Made by a program: the position numbers and the translations under genes. Below are positions 38,701-45,925 of a DNA stretch of 45,925 bases, piece after piece. The stretch spans positions 1 through 45,925 of the forward strand of contig ML014259.1 in assembly GCA_003615045.1 (NCBI GenBank), given 5' to 3'. Within the stretch, counting starts at the first letter, position 1. Each line of letters starts with the position of its first letter. The notes under the pieces are model-generated. The model was not told where the DNA came from, did not search any database, and was given only the letters and a program-made list of their open reading frames with translations. Source of the DNA: Caulochytrium protostelioides (lineage: Eukaryota; Chytridiomycota; Caulochytriomycetes; Caulochytriales; Caulochytriaceae).

Positions 38701-41402
38701 CGTTCTTCAACCCGTTTGAAGTCGACATGGTGACGGCGTTGGTGAAGTATCTAACGGAGTGCGGAACCAAGGCCCAAAATATCGCCGTGATCACGCCGTA
38801 CAAGTACCAGATGCAGCGCCTGAAGCAGGCGATCTATTCAGCCCTCCAAGTCAGGCCTTATGACCCTCTAGCCGAAGTTCCGACGATCGTGACCGTGGAT
38901 GAGTTCCAAGGCTGTGAAGCCGATGTAGTCGTCGTCTCGATGGTGCGCAGTAACGAGAAACATGAGTGCGGTTTCTTGAAGATCCAGAACCGCGTGAACG
39001 TGATGCTGTCGCGTGCCAAGCACGCAATGTACATTGTTGGCAACGCCGACACCGCGTCGAGAGGGCCCATGCTGGGTGAAGTCGTGGAACAGCTTCGAAG
39101 CGCCCGACTCGTGGGTCCGGCGTTCATGACCGCGTGTCACCGCCACCCGGGCGAAGCCGTCCCGGCCGCCATGCCTGGCGATCTCAGCGAACAGGCGGTG
39201 TGCCGCTCGCTCTGCAACGTGACGATGGCATGCGGGCACCCGTGCGTCAAGTCGTGTCACGGCGACGCCCACCAATGCCGCGCGATTTGCAAGAAGCCTT
39301 TGCCCCAGTGTGGCCATCCGTGCACGCAACAGTGCGGTGTTGCGTGTACGGCCATCTGCCTCGTCGTCGTCGAGACCGCGTCGTCCGACGTGACGCTGAC
39401 GTGCGGTCATCCCGCGCCCGCTAACGCCACGTGCCACGACTTCAGCCACGGGCTGGTGCGTTGCACGCAGATGCGTGACTCCGTTACCCAGCTGCCTTGT
39501 GGCCACGAAGCGCGTCTCAGCTGTGACCAAACGGTCGAGAATTACAGGTGCAAGGAAAAGGTGTCGTTCTTACTGCCGTGTGGGCACGAGAGGTCGGGCG
39601 TTTGTTCGTCGCCCCCGTCCGAGAACGTTAGCTGCAAGGAGCCCGTCACGCTAGGGCGCCCGGACTGTGGGCACCTCGTGTCGTTACCGTGCTGTGAAAC
39701 TGACCGCCCAGCGTCCCCTTGCATGGAAGCGGTCGATGTACTGCTGAAGGGATGCGGGCACCTGGTTCGCGCCGCCTGTCATCAGGCCAAAGACACCAGC
39801 TTGCAGCTTCGCTGCAAGGCTAAGACCACGACAGTTCTTGCCTGTGGGCATGAAGCGGTCATCTCGTGCAGAGCGGTGACGAGGAATAAACCAATCAATT
39901 GCAAGCAGCAGTGTCCATTGCCTTGCGGCCATACGGCCAAATGCTATGAGGCCGTCGACGCCAACAACTATCGCTGCCTCGTCGTCATCGGGACCCGGCC
40001 TTGCGGTCATGAGCAGCTCTGCGGCATGGGAAGTCACTGCGAAGTCACGGTTCCCATCCGGAAGGTAGACGGTGTCGCGCTCCGCCTCCCGACAACAGCG
40101 CCGTGCCACATGGCAAAGACCGTCGGCCGGCAGCTGGCGTTAGAGGAAGCAGCCGCAGTGTCGGCAGTGCTGGATAGCCCATCCCGCGCCGCCCCATGCA
40201 AGCATGGGTTCGACGCGGCGGCTTGCGAGAAGTCGATCGATCTCTATCTGCCATGCGGCCATCGCGCCACGGTCGCATGCCGCCAGACGAGTGATTTGAC
40301 CCAGGTCCCGTGTCCTATCATTTGCACCATAACGTATGAGAACTGCCTGCACGAAAAGAAACTGGCCTGTTCTGAGCTCGAGAAACATCAAACGTGCGAT
40401 GTGTTGATCCCGGTGCTCTGTGTGCGCGGACACCCTCGCGAGTTGACCTGCGGTGAACAAACCACAGCCGACCCAACGCATAAGGAAGCGGAGTGTGAGC
40501 ACCAGGTGGCTCGATCGCTGTCGTGCGGCCATACCGTCGGCGTGCCCTGCTTCCAGGCAGAGACGCCAGTTGAGCCGCGGTGCACGGCTAAGATCATCCA
40601 CGTACTGCCATGTGGCCACAAGACCGATATCGAATGCGCAATGGATGCGCAACAGCGCGACGCAGTTCCTTGCCATCACAAGCTCGAGGTGACGGGGCCG
40701 TGTGGACACTCCCTGGGCACGACCTGCATCAAGTCGCGCAACGAAGATCTGCCCGCGTGCACTGCGCCGGTGGAACGCATTTGCAACGACTGCTCCCATC
40801 GCAGCTTTGTGGCCTGCGCTCGCGCCTCAACCTGGTCGTGTCAAAACAAGGTGATGGCCCCACGACCGGACTGCAAGCACCTGGCCGCGCGAGTGTGTTC
40901 GCAAAAGAAGGCCGCCAAACTCCTCCCTTGTGAAGAGCCAGTAGCCTGCCGCAGAAACAACTGCGGCCATCTCGTCGTCAGGCCGTGCTATCAGAAAGCG
41001 GAGACCCAGGCTCCCTGCGAAGAAGTGGTCAAACACATCTTTGGCTGTGGGCACGGGAAGTCGGTGAAGTGCTCCGAGCAGTCGCATACCATGAAATGTC
41101 CGAAGACCACGGAGACCAAGCTCGCGTGCGGTCATACCATCAAGCACGCATGCAGCGTCACACCTTCTTCGAAGCTGTGCATGAGGCTGATTTCGGCCGT
41201 TAATCCCGACTGCGGTCATCCCTACACCATCCGCTGCAATGAGCATCAGGGACTGAGACCACTGCTATGTGACGAAGATGTCGAGCTTGATGTCGCTGGG
41301 CATTCTCACATCCTCCCCTGTCATCTCGCGCGTATCGTGGGAACGAACCAACTGATTCCCAAGAACAGCTATAACGTACTGGCCAAAATTTTGCACCTGT
41401 GA
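35712..41402 (+). CDS. NFX1-type zinc-finger SF1 helicase (ZNFX1/Hrr1-like)
   Basis: The 1896-residue product is a superfamily 1, UPF1-like RNA helicase. Motif I is GPPGTGKS at 620-627 (Lys626), motif II EEAAE at 864-868 (the variant seen in ZNFX1), then NGDHKQLRP, ITPYKYQMQRLKQAI, TVDEFQGCEADVVVVSMVRS and RVNVMLSRAKHAMYIVGNA. From about residue 1141 to 1860 there is a very Cys-rich array with about eighteen CGH tripeptides, each followed by a Cys five to seven residues on, plus variants such as CLH, CSH and CKH; this is the NFX1-type zinc-finger style. S. pombe Hrr1, a relative, works with the RNA-dependent RNA polymerase in RNAi heterochromatin; animal ZNFX1 acts in small-RNA inheritance and antiviral defence. 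A role in RNA silencing here is inference. Base composition is less GC-rich than most of the window. No intron is needed. Confidence 0.88.
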   Translation: MAVTELVNSGNYSNGRYLYRFTDSGSSDEDSAWSVAEDPQLCETQSLCDATDRLELGPHKVEDDDAAPLLDPRFYNECEEQYLLDNYEVVQQACRDQIATFITQEGSEALQRMLSDRWDFLPNPDPLMAILRFYVLSLRVCSRGSADSLHMKQLLSLLRVSDGIGLALDVLDTMRKENSPPDVKIADMTAMTVQILARMIKDDVEFHCEVHNMQQFAALKNHVMHKNMPYCSSTIRAQSAWRSLTALLRYRAQQGQPEDIPTPTGTTASGMLTPRLSKPVSYDFYMELPGHLSLLGPRHSNDHADIRDIAVAPTLDEIMCPRPAYLPQLDHLAWYVEGMEGMYDRQFRLMRENVFAPVKNILLHVLLGGPKHPKPIAPFIRFSPCRMTFIGMNFGDVVVNMSFPKLMGPNGRPALGSLWVVLVPLPPLPTRKSQRNHVASDKDKVVEIFFFQLTRCPAPENRPSVILFGDPSANHEDTVETARLKLLNSNDTALSKLLYHYEITMQYVDLRVVQCSDVLPATFTSMLDFLKNGDRQISHRAVLEPQLMFRGIPIQPPRYVRRPPFEAFHLASTTTDGRDIRFHPDKPFDMDLYLKHSKLDASQAKALLNGLSRSIALLQGPPGTGKSFTSVALINTLIDSGLANDAPILCVAFTNHAVDQILNRLIAQGVAPSKILRLGPNSLLTTVAKESSLTPNKPFGNDSFRHLRDIRKELTQHLQTYASQARIVAEGITLALNPLLEEAWDYAAQQKAQCQDPTKAFYRFLTGRVPRRTPEHHSGVTFTEENRQQIGRQWFDIAVQARSEKSGEILQRYSAESGRMGKDAKSVTASDIRQSFRVMGVTTSSLANRLDLIRAVRPKILICEEAAETLEAHSLISLLPSVEHVLMNGDHKQLRPVVSSYELTAASQEGRAISYDISLFERMVAPPPDLAATNVLPYDTLEIQRRMTPDVSKLIRKSVYPFLQDGESVHDYPLVPGMLNRVFWQHHYFGEESDEESFFNPFEVDMVTALVKYLTECGTKAQNIAVITPYKYQMQRLKQAIYSALQVRPYDPLAEVPTIVTVDEFQGCEADVVVVSMVRSNEKHECGFLKIQNRVNVMLSRAKHAMYIVGNADTASRGPMLGEVVEQLRSARLVGPAFMTACHRHPGEAVPAAMPGDLSEQAVCRSLCNVTMACGHPCVKSCHGDAHQCRAICKKPLPQCGHPCTQQCGVACTAICLVVVETASSDVTLTCGHPAPANATCHDFSHGLVRCTQMRDSVTQLPCGHEARLSCDQTVENYRCKEKVSFLLPCGHERSGVCSSPPSENVSCKEPVTLGRPDCGHLVSLPCCETDRPASPCMEAVDVLLKGCGHLVRAACHQAKDTSLQLRCKAKTTTVLACGHEAVISCRAVTRNKPINCKQQCPLPCGHTAKCYEAVDANNYRCLVVIGTRPCGHEQLCGMGSHCEVTVPIRKVDGVALRLPTTAPCHMAKTVGRQLALEEAAAVSAVLDSPSRAAPCKHGFDAAACEKSIDLYLPCGHRATVACRQTSDLTQVPCPIICTITYENCLHEKKLACSELEKHQTCDVLIPVLCVRGHPRELTCGEQTTADPTHKEAECEHQVARSLSCGHTVGVPCFQAETPVEPRCTAKIIHVLPCGHKTDIECAMDAQQRDAVPCHHKLEVTGPCGHSLGTTCIKSRNEDLPACTAPVERICNDCSHRSFVACARASTWSCQNKVMAPRPDCKHLAARVCSQKKAAKLLPCEEPVACRRNNCGHLVVRPCYQKAETQAPCEEVVKHIFGCGHGKSVKCSEQSHTMKCPKTTETKLACGHTIKHACSVTPSSKLCMRLISAVNPDCGHPYTIRCNEHQGLRPLLCDEDVELDVAGHSHILPCHLARIVGTNQLIPKNSYNVLAKILHL

Positions 41403-41480
41403 GCTGCTAGAAGCAAGTTGCATCACGCACCGTCTCTGACGGTGTAACTGAAGACGTATGAGCCGTAGTGAATCAAGTAC

Positions 41481-42001
41481 TTGAATTCACGCTGGGTGCG
41501 CCAGTGCCTGGAGCTGTACGGAGGCAAGCAGCGCCCATTTGCCAAGTTCTTGCACTGTGTCGTCGACGGGGCGGCCACGCAGAGTAAGCCCGTGGTGGTC
41601 GATTATGGCGACTCCAAGTTTGCCTCCGGGAGCCAGGGCGAGCTCTCTGTTCCTACTTCTCAGGCGCACAAGGCGTGCGCTCGGTGCTTCCGCACCTTGC
41701 TGGTCGACAAGTTCCGGACGACCCTGGTGCATGCCGAGACGGATCCTGACAGTGGTGCACATCCGGAACACGACGATGGTGCCGATATCTCGCGCGTCCA
41801 AGGCGGGCGCCCACCTGACCGAGCCGACGTCGGTCAACGGGTCCGCCCAACCCAAGTCCATGCCGAGACGATCCTGACCCTGAGCAAAGTGCAAATTCGG
41901 CTTAAGGATGCCGTGGTCAAAGGCCTTCTGTGAGTGATCCCCGCCATGGCAAGTTTGTGAACCGCGACCTGAACGCCTCCACTCTACATCTATCAAAATA
42001 A
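41481..42001 (+). pseudogene. Fanzor (TnpB-like nuclease) relic, C-terminal part, copy 1
   Basis: Fanzors are eukaryotic relatives of TnpB, RNA-guided nucleases spread with mobile elements. The first frame (to 41933) has no ATG and reads CLELYGGKQRPFAKFLHCVV, VVVDYGDSKFASGSQGELSV and LLVDKFRTT, the RuvC region of Fanzor up to its VDEFRTT motif. The catalytic Glu is Lys here (codon 41709-41711). In another frame, KFVNRDLNAS at 41951-41980 is the last RuvC motif (RDxNA) with its Asp intact, followed by a TAA at 41999. The zinc-ribbon Cys pairs are not readable and the frames are broken, and the N-terminal two thirds are missing: the helicase gene ends only 78 bases upstream. It is therefore a dead fragment. 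The family call is from motif memory and needs a profile search. Confidence 0.7.
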
Positions 42002-43016
42002 TATGTGTTTCGTTTGCTCTCGCCTCTGAATGCTCTCGCTCTCTGCATCCTCTCGGTCCTCTCGGTCTGTTGCACGATAAGCTCTCCACGTACCCTTCCG
42101 ACCGGGTCGTGGGTGAAAAGATAATCGACAACATAAAACTCGCCAATGGTACGAAAAATCGCTTTTAAAACGTGATCAGCTACGTCAGAGTCCATGCGAC
42201 TTGGAAAAAAATACAGAATAAGCATGATACACGGCATGTCGTTGCTGCCCCTTTCTACATCTCGATGCTGAAGCCATCATAAAAGAGGTGCCCGATTTGG
42301 AATTCCATCTTGGCGGCAGTGTCCAAGTGCTGCTCTAGCCGATCTACGTACACCCTGATACGGGACTCCTATTCTTTGCGGTCACCGACGATCAAAGAAC
42401 CACGCTAGGGCAACCGCGTGAGACGGTTCAGCGCGCTGGGGTGAGCTTGTCGATGAAGCGCCTCGGGTTCGGGGGGTCGGGACTCCACGGCGGCGGCGGC
42501 GGCGGCCCCACTGAGGCGCATGCGCCCCGCCGGCGCCCGCCGCGTTTCAGAGCCGCCGCGGCGGCGCTCAAACCGCCATGCACGTGGCTCGCGGATGCCG
42601 CAACAATCGCCGGGGGTGACCCGCCAAGGAGCGGGATTGCAGCGTGTGGGATGCGACGTCGAATGGCCACCAAGAATAGCTCCGACGTCCACAGCACGCT
42701 GGCACCATTCTCTGGACGCCGGGCCCCCCTCTGCACCCGCTGCCGACCTTGTAGAAGAACGATACCACCGACTGGACCGCGGCAGCGCTGCTCTCGCTGA
42801 CGGCGCTCCCCCTGCCTGCGCATCCGCTGTGAGCTCCCGCGCCGCACGCGGCCTACTCCGCATCGAGGACCCATCGCGTCGCCGCTCCGCCGGCAGGCAC
42901 TTTCCCCGCCGTGATTCTAAATCTTGCTACATCGCAATCGCCACCGCCCGGGTTGAGATCAACGCGCCGGTCATTCGCGTGCCGTGCGGCCGCCGTGGAT
43001 ATCGACCAGCGCCGCA
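42002..43016. other. Intergenic region after Fanzor relic 1
   Basis: The first 300 bases are AT-richer; the rest is GC-rich and includes a short GGC run near 42490-42508. Open frames on both strands between 42400 and 43026 are Arg/Pro-rich, overlap each other and show no domain. It probably holds the promoter of the next gene and perhaps more decayed mobile DNA. Confidence 0.4.
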
Positions 43017-44969
43017 ATGCTGTTGACACGCGCGACCGAGGAGCGCCTCGAAACGCTGAAGCACGATGTCCTGCGGTACCGGCTGTTTGACCTTGCGGTC
43101 GCGGCGGAGTTTGGACTCTGCTACACGACCACCGGCGGGCAGCTCAGCCGCAGGCCGATCCCGGACTATGCGCACCTGAAGTCGCTGTATCCGCACTTCC
43201 GCCCGCCGCGCGATGCGACCAAGACGGCGTGGACGCCGTCGCCCCTGTTTCTGACGATCATCGATCGTGCGCTGCTCTTCCCGTTCCTCCAATCGATGGG
43301 GCCCGAATACATCGCGACGCTGCGTCGCATGCTGACCCAGCAGCTGCTCGCGCTCGGCGAGTATTGGCAGCGCGCGACGCGGTTCGACCTGCTGATCTTT
43401 GTGACCGACGTCTTCTCTTGGATTCTCGACATCCGCGACCGCCACTGGGACGCCGCGCTCGCTCATGAGAGCCTCGCCCAGCAGGCCCGGCGGCGAACGT
43501 CGAAAGAGGCAGCGCCCGCGTCTGGGAGCCTCGCCTCCGCGAAGCCGCCCCCCACCACGGCGACCTCGACCAGCCGGGAGGGCTCGGCCGGCGGGAACCA
43601 CGGCGGCCCGGCCACGGCGCGCTCGAGTCTTTTCCTGCCCCTGCTGGCTGAGCGCCAGAACAAACTGGGTGTGTCGACGCGGTTCCGTCGCGCCCACGTC
43701 AGCCCTCATCCGAAGCCGTTCGATCGCGCAGAAAAGATGCTCGCGTTCGCCGGCGCACTCGAAGCCTTCTTTGCCCTGACGATGCAGTACTACGCGGAAG
43801 CGCGCAACCGGCCTGGCGCGTGCAGCGACCAGCTTTTCAAGAGCGTCGCCGAGAGCCCGACCGTCGCCGACCTGCCTGCCCTGCACCGCGAGGCCCTCAA
43901 GACGCTGTCGCGGATGATCGCGCACCTCGTCGACAACGTCCTCGACGACGATGCGTGGCGCCACAAGATGACGGGCATCTTCCAGAAGATGCCCGTCGGC
44001 CTCATTTTGACCTCGCTGCGGATGATCAATCCGTCGCCCTTTGTCGAGCGCGTGCTCAAACTATTTCTGTGGCGCCCGCTGGGGATGCAGTCGCTGCTGC
44101 AGAAGCTGGGCACCATCGTCTGCGCATATGACCAGACGATCGCCGCGCTCAAAGTTGCGCGGAGCAAGGTGGCCACGAACGAGGCATGCTACGCCATCGA
44201 GTCCCTTGTCGCCAAGATGAGTCTGACCGAGATGGACTCAGCGGCGCCGCAGGCCCGTGTGGAGCGGCTCTTGCATAAGATTAATCTGACCGCGACCAAG
44301 CCCAACTGCTTGTTCTTGCGCCTCACGATCCGGAAGCGTGAGAAGGACAAGTTTGTTGAGATTCTCGGCGACGCGGCCACCACCGACCTCATCCAGCAGA
44401 TCGCGCGCTCGCTGCCGCCGATGCTTTCGGAGCTCTATAAGGCGGGCGATCTGCCGGCCATTGTCAAAGAGCTCTTCGACCTCGTCCAGGCCTGTTTGGA
44501 TGCCTTGGCCCGGTATGACCAGCCGGACCCCGACTGGCGCGCCATTGTGGACCATCTTCACAAGCTCGTTGTCGCATTCACCAACCGGATCTATCCGCTC
44601 ATCCGGCAGACCATGATGGCCGACAAGGCGACGAGCGTGCTGGTGCAGACCTTTGCCTTTGCGATTGACCAGACCGGTGGCGTCGGACTGCCGCACGGGC
44701 ATACCTGTTTGATCGACACGAGCTTCCGCGTCGACGAAGCCCTCGCAGAGCTCACGGCCGCCGACCGCGTTTCCCTCGATGCCGAGCTCACCGCCGTCGT
44801 TAGCCATATCGCCAACGGCGTCCCCGAGCGCAAATGGGAACCGATGCGGATCTTGGAAGGCAAGGTCATCAAAAGCTACCTGCGCATGCTGCTGACCCAA
44901 ATCGCGGGCCCGAAATGGGCCAAAGCCGTCTTAGGTAAACCGGCCGAAGCAATTTTCGGAGAGATATAA
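43017..44969 (+). CDS. Helical protein of unknown function, possibly PX-associated (DUF3818-like) family
   Basis: I do not firmly recognise this 650-residue protein. It is mostly amphipathic helix without signal peptide or membrane segment. Residues about 1-150 form one conserved-looking block (LETLKHDVLRYRLFDLAVAA, FVTDVFSWILDIRDRHWDAA). Residues about 155-208 are low complexity. The rest forms a second block that includes NPSPFVERVLKLFLWRPLGM, QSLLQKLGTIVCAYDQTI and RKREKDKFVEILGD. The NPxxxVxRxLxLFLxxPLGxxSLLQ pattern reminds me of the region beside PX domains in fungal YPR097W-like lipid-binding proteins, but no PX domain is present, so this is tentative. The ATG at 43017 is the first in frame; the open frame starts 11 codons earlier. 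Codon use is GC-rich like the host genes, so it looks native. It sits between two Fanzor relics. Confidence 0.7.
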   Translation: MLLTRATEERLETLKHDVLRYRLFDLAVAAEFGLCYTTTGGQLSRRPIPDYAHLKSLYPHFRPPRDATKTAWTPSPLFLTIIDRALLFPFLQSMGPEYIATLRRMLTQQLLALGEYWQRATRFDLLIFVTDVFSWILDIRDRHWDAALAHESLAQQARRRTSKEAAPASGSLASAKPPPTTATSTSREGSAGGNHGGPATARSSLFLPLLAERQNKLGVSTRFRRAHVSPHPKPFDRAEKMLAFAGALEAFFALTMQYYAEARNRPGACSDQLFKSVAESPTVADLPALHREALKTLSRMIAHLVDNVLDDDAWRHKMTGIFQKMPVGLILTSLRMINPSPFVERVLKLFLWRPLGMQSLLQKLGTIVCAYDQTIAALKVARSKVATNEACYAIESLVAKMSLTEMDSAAPQARVERLLHKINLTATKPNCLFLRLTIRKREKDKFVEILGDAATTDLIQQIARSLPPMLSELYKAGDLPAIVKELFDLVQACLDALARYDQPDPDWRAIVDHLHKLVVAFTNRIYPLIRQTMMADKATSVLVQTFAFAIDQTGGVGLPHGHTCLIDTSFRVDEALAELTAADRVSLDAELTAVVSHIANGVPERKWEPMRILEGKVIKSYLRMLLTQIAGPKWAKAVLGKPAEAIFGEI

Positions 44970-44983
44970 TGGCATCGATGCTC

Positions 44984-45028
44984 GGTGCCGAAGACCTTGA
45001 TGCCGTAGACCTTGATGCCGAAGACCTG
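44984..45028. repeat. Three tandem copies of a 15-base unit
   Basis: Three units, GATGCCGAAGACCTT and close variants, follow the stop of the preceding gene by 14 bases. The unit is a multiple of three but lies outside any supported gene. Confidence 0.8.
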
Positions 45029-45339
45029 GTAGTCGTAGGACCACCTGCGAGGGATAGGAACGGGGCTCGACCTTGCCTCACATCGGTAGACAGTGTTTGA
45101 TGATATCGAAGTCACGTCGGAAAGCGGATTAAGCAACGCTGGCAATATGATTTTTAGGAAAAGTCTCTAGCCTGAGATTGGCCAGTATCGCTCTTGTCGT
45201 CACAGGCGTCACAGTGAGTCGATCATTTTTTTTACCACGATAGAATCTGAGGAATGCGTCCGCAAATCCCCATTACCATGACCACCGTGAAGAAGCTGTC
45301 ACCAGCCGGCAAGACCGGCGTCTTCAGCGACAGTGTGTA
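45029..45339. other. Intergenic region before Fanzor relic 2
   Basis: AT-richer sequence between the 15-base repeat and the second Fanzor relic. Contains short T runs near 45150 and 45226-45233. No gene seen; the 64-codon open frame at 45254-45448 overlaps the relic on the other strand and is featureless. Confidence 0.4.
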
Positions 45340-45857
45340 TATTTATTTTAATATGTATGAGACAAATCGACGCGATCACCGTACCCTTCAACGCAACATT
45401 GAAATCGCGACTCGCAAGCTTGCCGAATCACACGACAGCAAACCCTGACCACGGTCCCCTTGTGTCGGCTTTGTCCATGCTTCAGGACTACATTCGTCTT
45501 GGAATACACCCGGTTCAGGCGGACCTGTAGACCGACGTCGGCTCGGTCAGGTGGGCGCCCACCTTGGACGCACGAGATGTCGGCACCATCGTCGTGTTCC
45601 GGATGTGCACCACTGTCAGGATCCGTCTCGGCATGCACCTCGGTCGTCCGGAACTCGTCAACCAGGATGGTGCGAGAACGCTGGTCACACGCCTTGTACG
45701 CCCGAGCCTTTTGAAAGGTGATCTCGCCGTTGGCCTCCGGGGGAAAACTTGGATGCGTCATAAGCGACATAGGCCAAGTGACCCTATAGTTTCTGTTTGA
45801 CAGATCCATACGGCCCAGCGCTTGGCACTTAGAAACGCGGTAGGTTTGAACGAGCAC
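45340..45857 (-). pseudogene. Fanzor (TnpB-like nuclease) relic, C-terminal part, copy 2
   Basis: On the minus strand this is a second, inverted copy of the relic at 41481-42001. The open frame reads RAYKACDQRSRTILVDEFRT with the catalytic Glu kept (codon 45654-45656). The preceding KFSPGGQ motif is present but in a different frame (AYDASKFSPGGQ), and the last RuvC motif appears as SRDFNVAL at 45392-45409, again in another frame. At least two frameshifts thus separate the motifs, and no zinc-ribbon Cys pairs are readable. About 105 bases (around 45530-45640) match copy 1 almost exactly, whereas the flanks are clearly more diverged. Upstream sequence runs to the window edge without further recognised motifs. 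Confidence 0.65.
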
Positions 45858-45925
45858 GAAGGAGCATGGACGGATAACCTGATGGAGGATCCTATCGTAT
45901 CTTCATGAGCACCTTCTGGGGGGTT

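Noticed and set aside
41487-42146. Minus-strand 219-codon open frame over Fanzor relic 1
   Set aside because: It is antisense to the Fanzor motifs; its apparent similarity to the plus-strand frame at 45460-45714 only reflects the shared 105-base block.

Overview
The window reads as nuclear DNA of a GC-rich, compact, mostly intron-poor fungus that still builds flagella. The fungal side is shown by a fungal-type N-acetylglutamate synthase, an Lrg1-like LIM protein, an ING-family PHD protein and a class-I-type hydrophobin. The flagellar side is shown by SAS-6, the centriole cartwheel protein, and CC2D2A, a ciliary transition-zone protein; Dikarya have lost both. A zoosporic, chytrid-like fungus fits best. 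A lineage with aerial, stalked sporangia such as Caulochytrium is one idea that would also explain a hydrophobin, but the species is inference only.

Layout. 1-8462 is a minus-strand run: the N-terminus of an FG/GLFG nucleoporin (cut by the window edge), ribulose-phosphate 3-epimerase, mitochondrial N-acetylglutamate synthase and an ING/PHD chromatin reader. SAS-6 (9795-12035, +) diverges from ING. A START-domain membrane protein (12883-14691, +) converges on a two-LIM protein (14898-16406, -). After 2.4 kb without a recognisable gene come an AAAP amino-acid transporter with a very long loop (18787-22911, +), a spliced mitochondrial 3-mercaptopyruvate sulfurtransferase (23439-24807, +), the small replication-clamp-loader subunit CTF8 (24970-25419, -) and CC2D2A (26730-33286, +, one inferred intron).

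From about 33.3 kb the base composition becomes visibly less GC-rich. This part holds the hydrophobin (34612-35007, +) behind a clear TATA box, a CT microsatellite, an NFX1-type zinc-finger SF1 helicase (35712-41402, +) and a helical protein of unknown function (43017-44969, +). The last gene is bracketed by two decayed, oppositely oriented relics that I read as the C-terminal nuclease region of Fanzor, the eukaryotic TnpB-like RNA-guided nuclease.

The genes do not form one pathway. They are housekeeping genes plus three themes: flagellum/centriole (SAS-6, CC2D2A), surface biology (hydrophobin), and genome defence or mobile DNA (NFX1-type helicase, Fanzor relics). The high GC content gives long open frames on both strands of nearly every gene. 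Genes were therefore chosen by recognisable domains rather than by ORF length, and starts were moved to the first ATG that suits the family.
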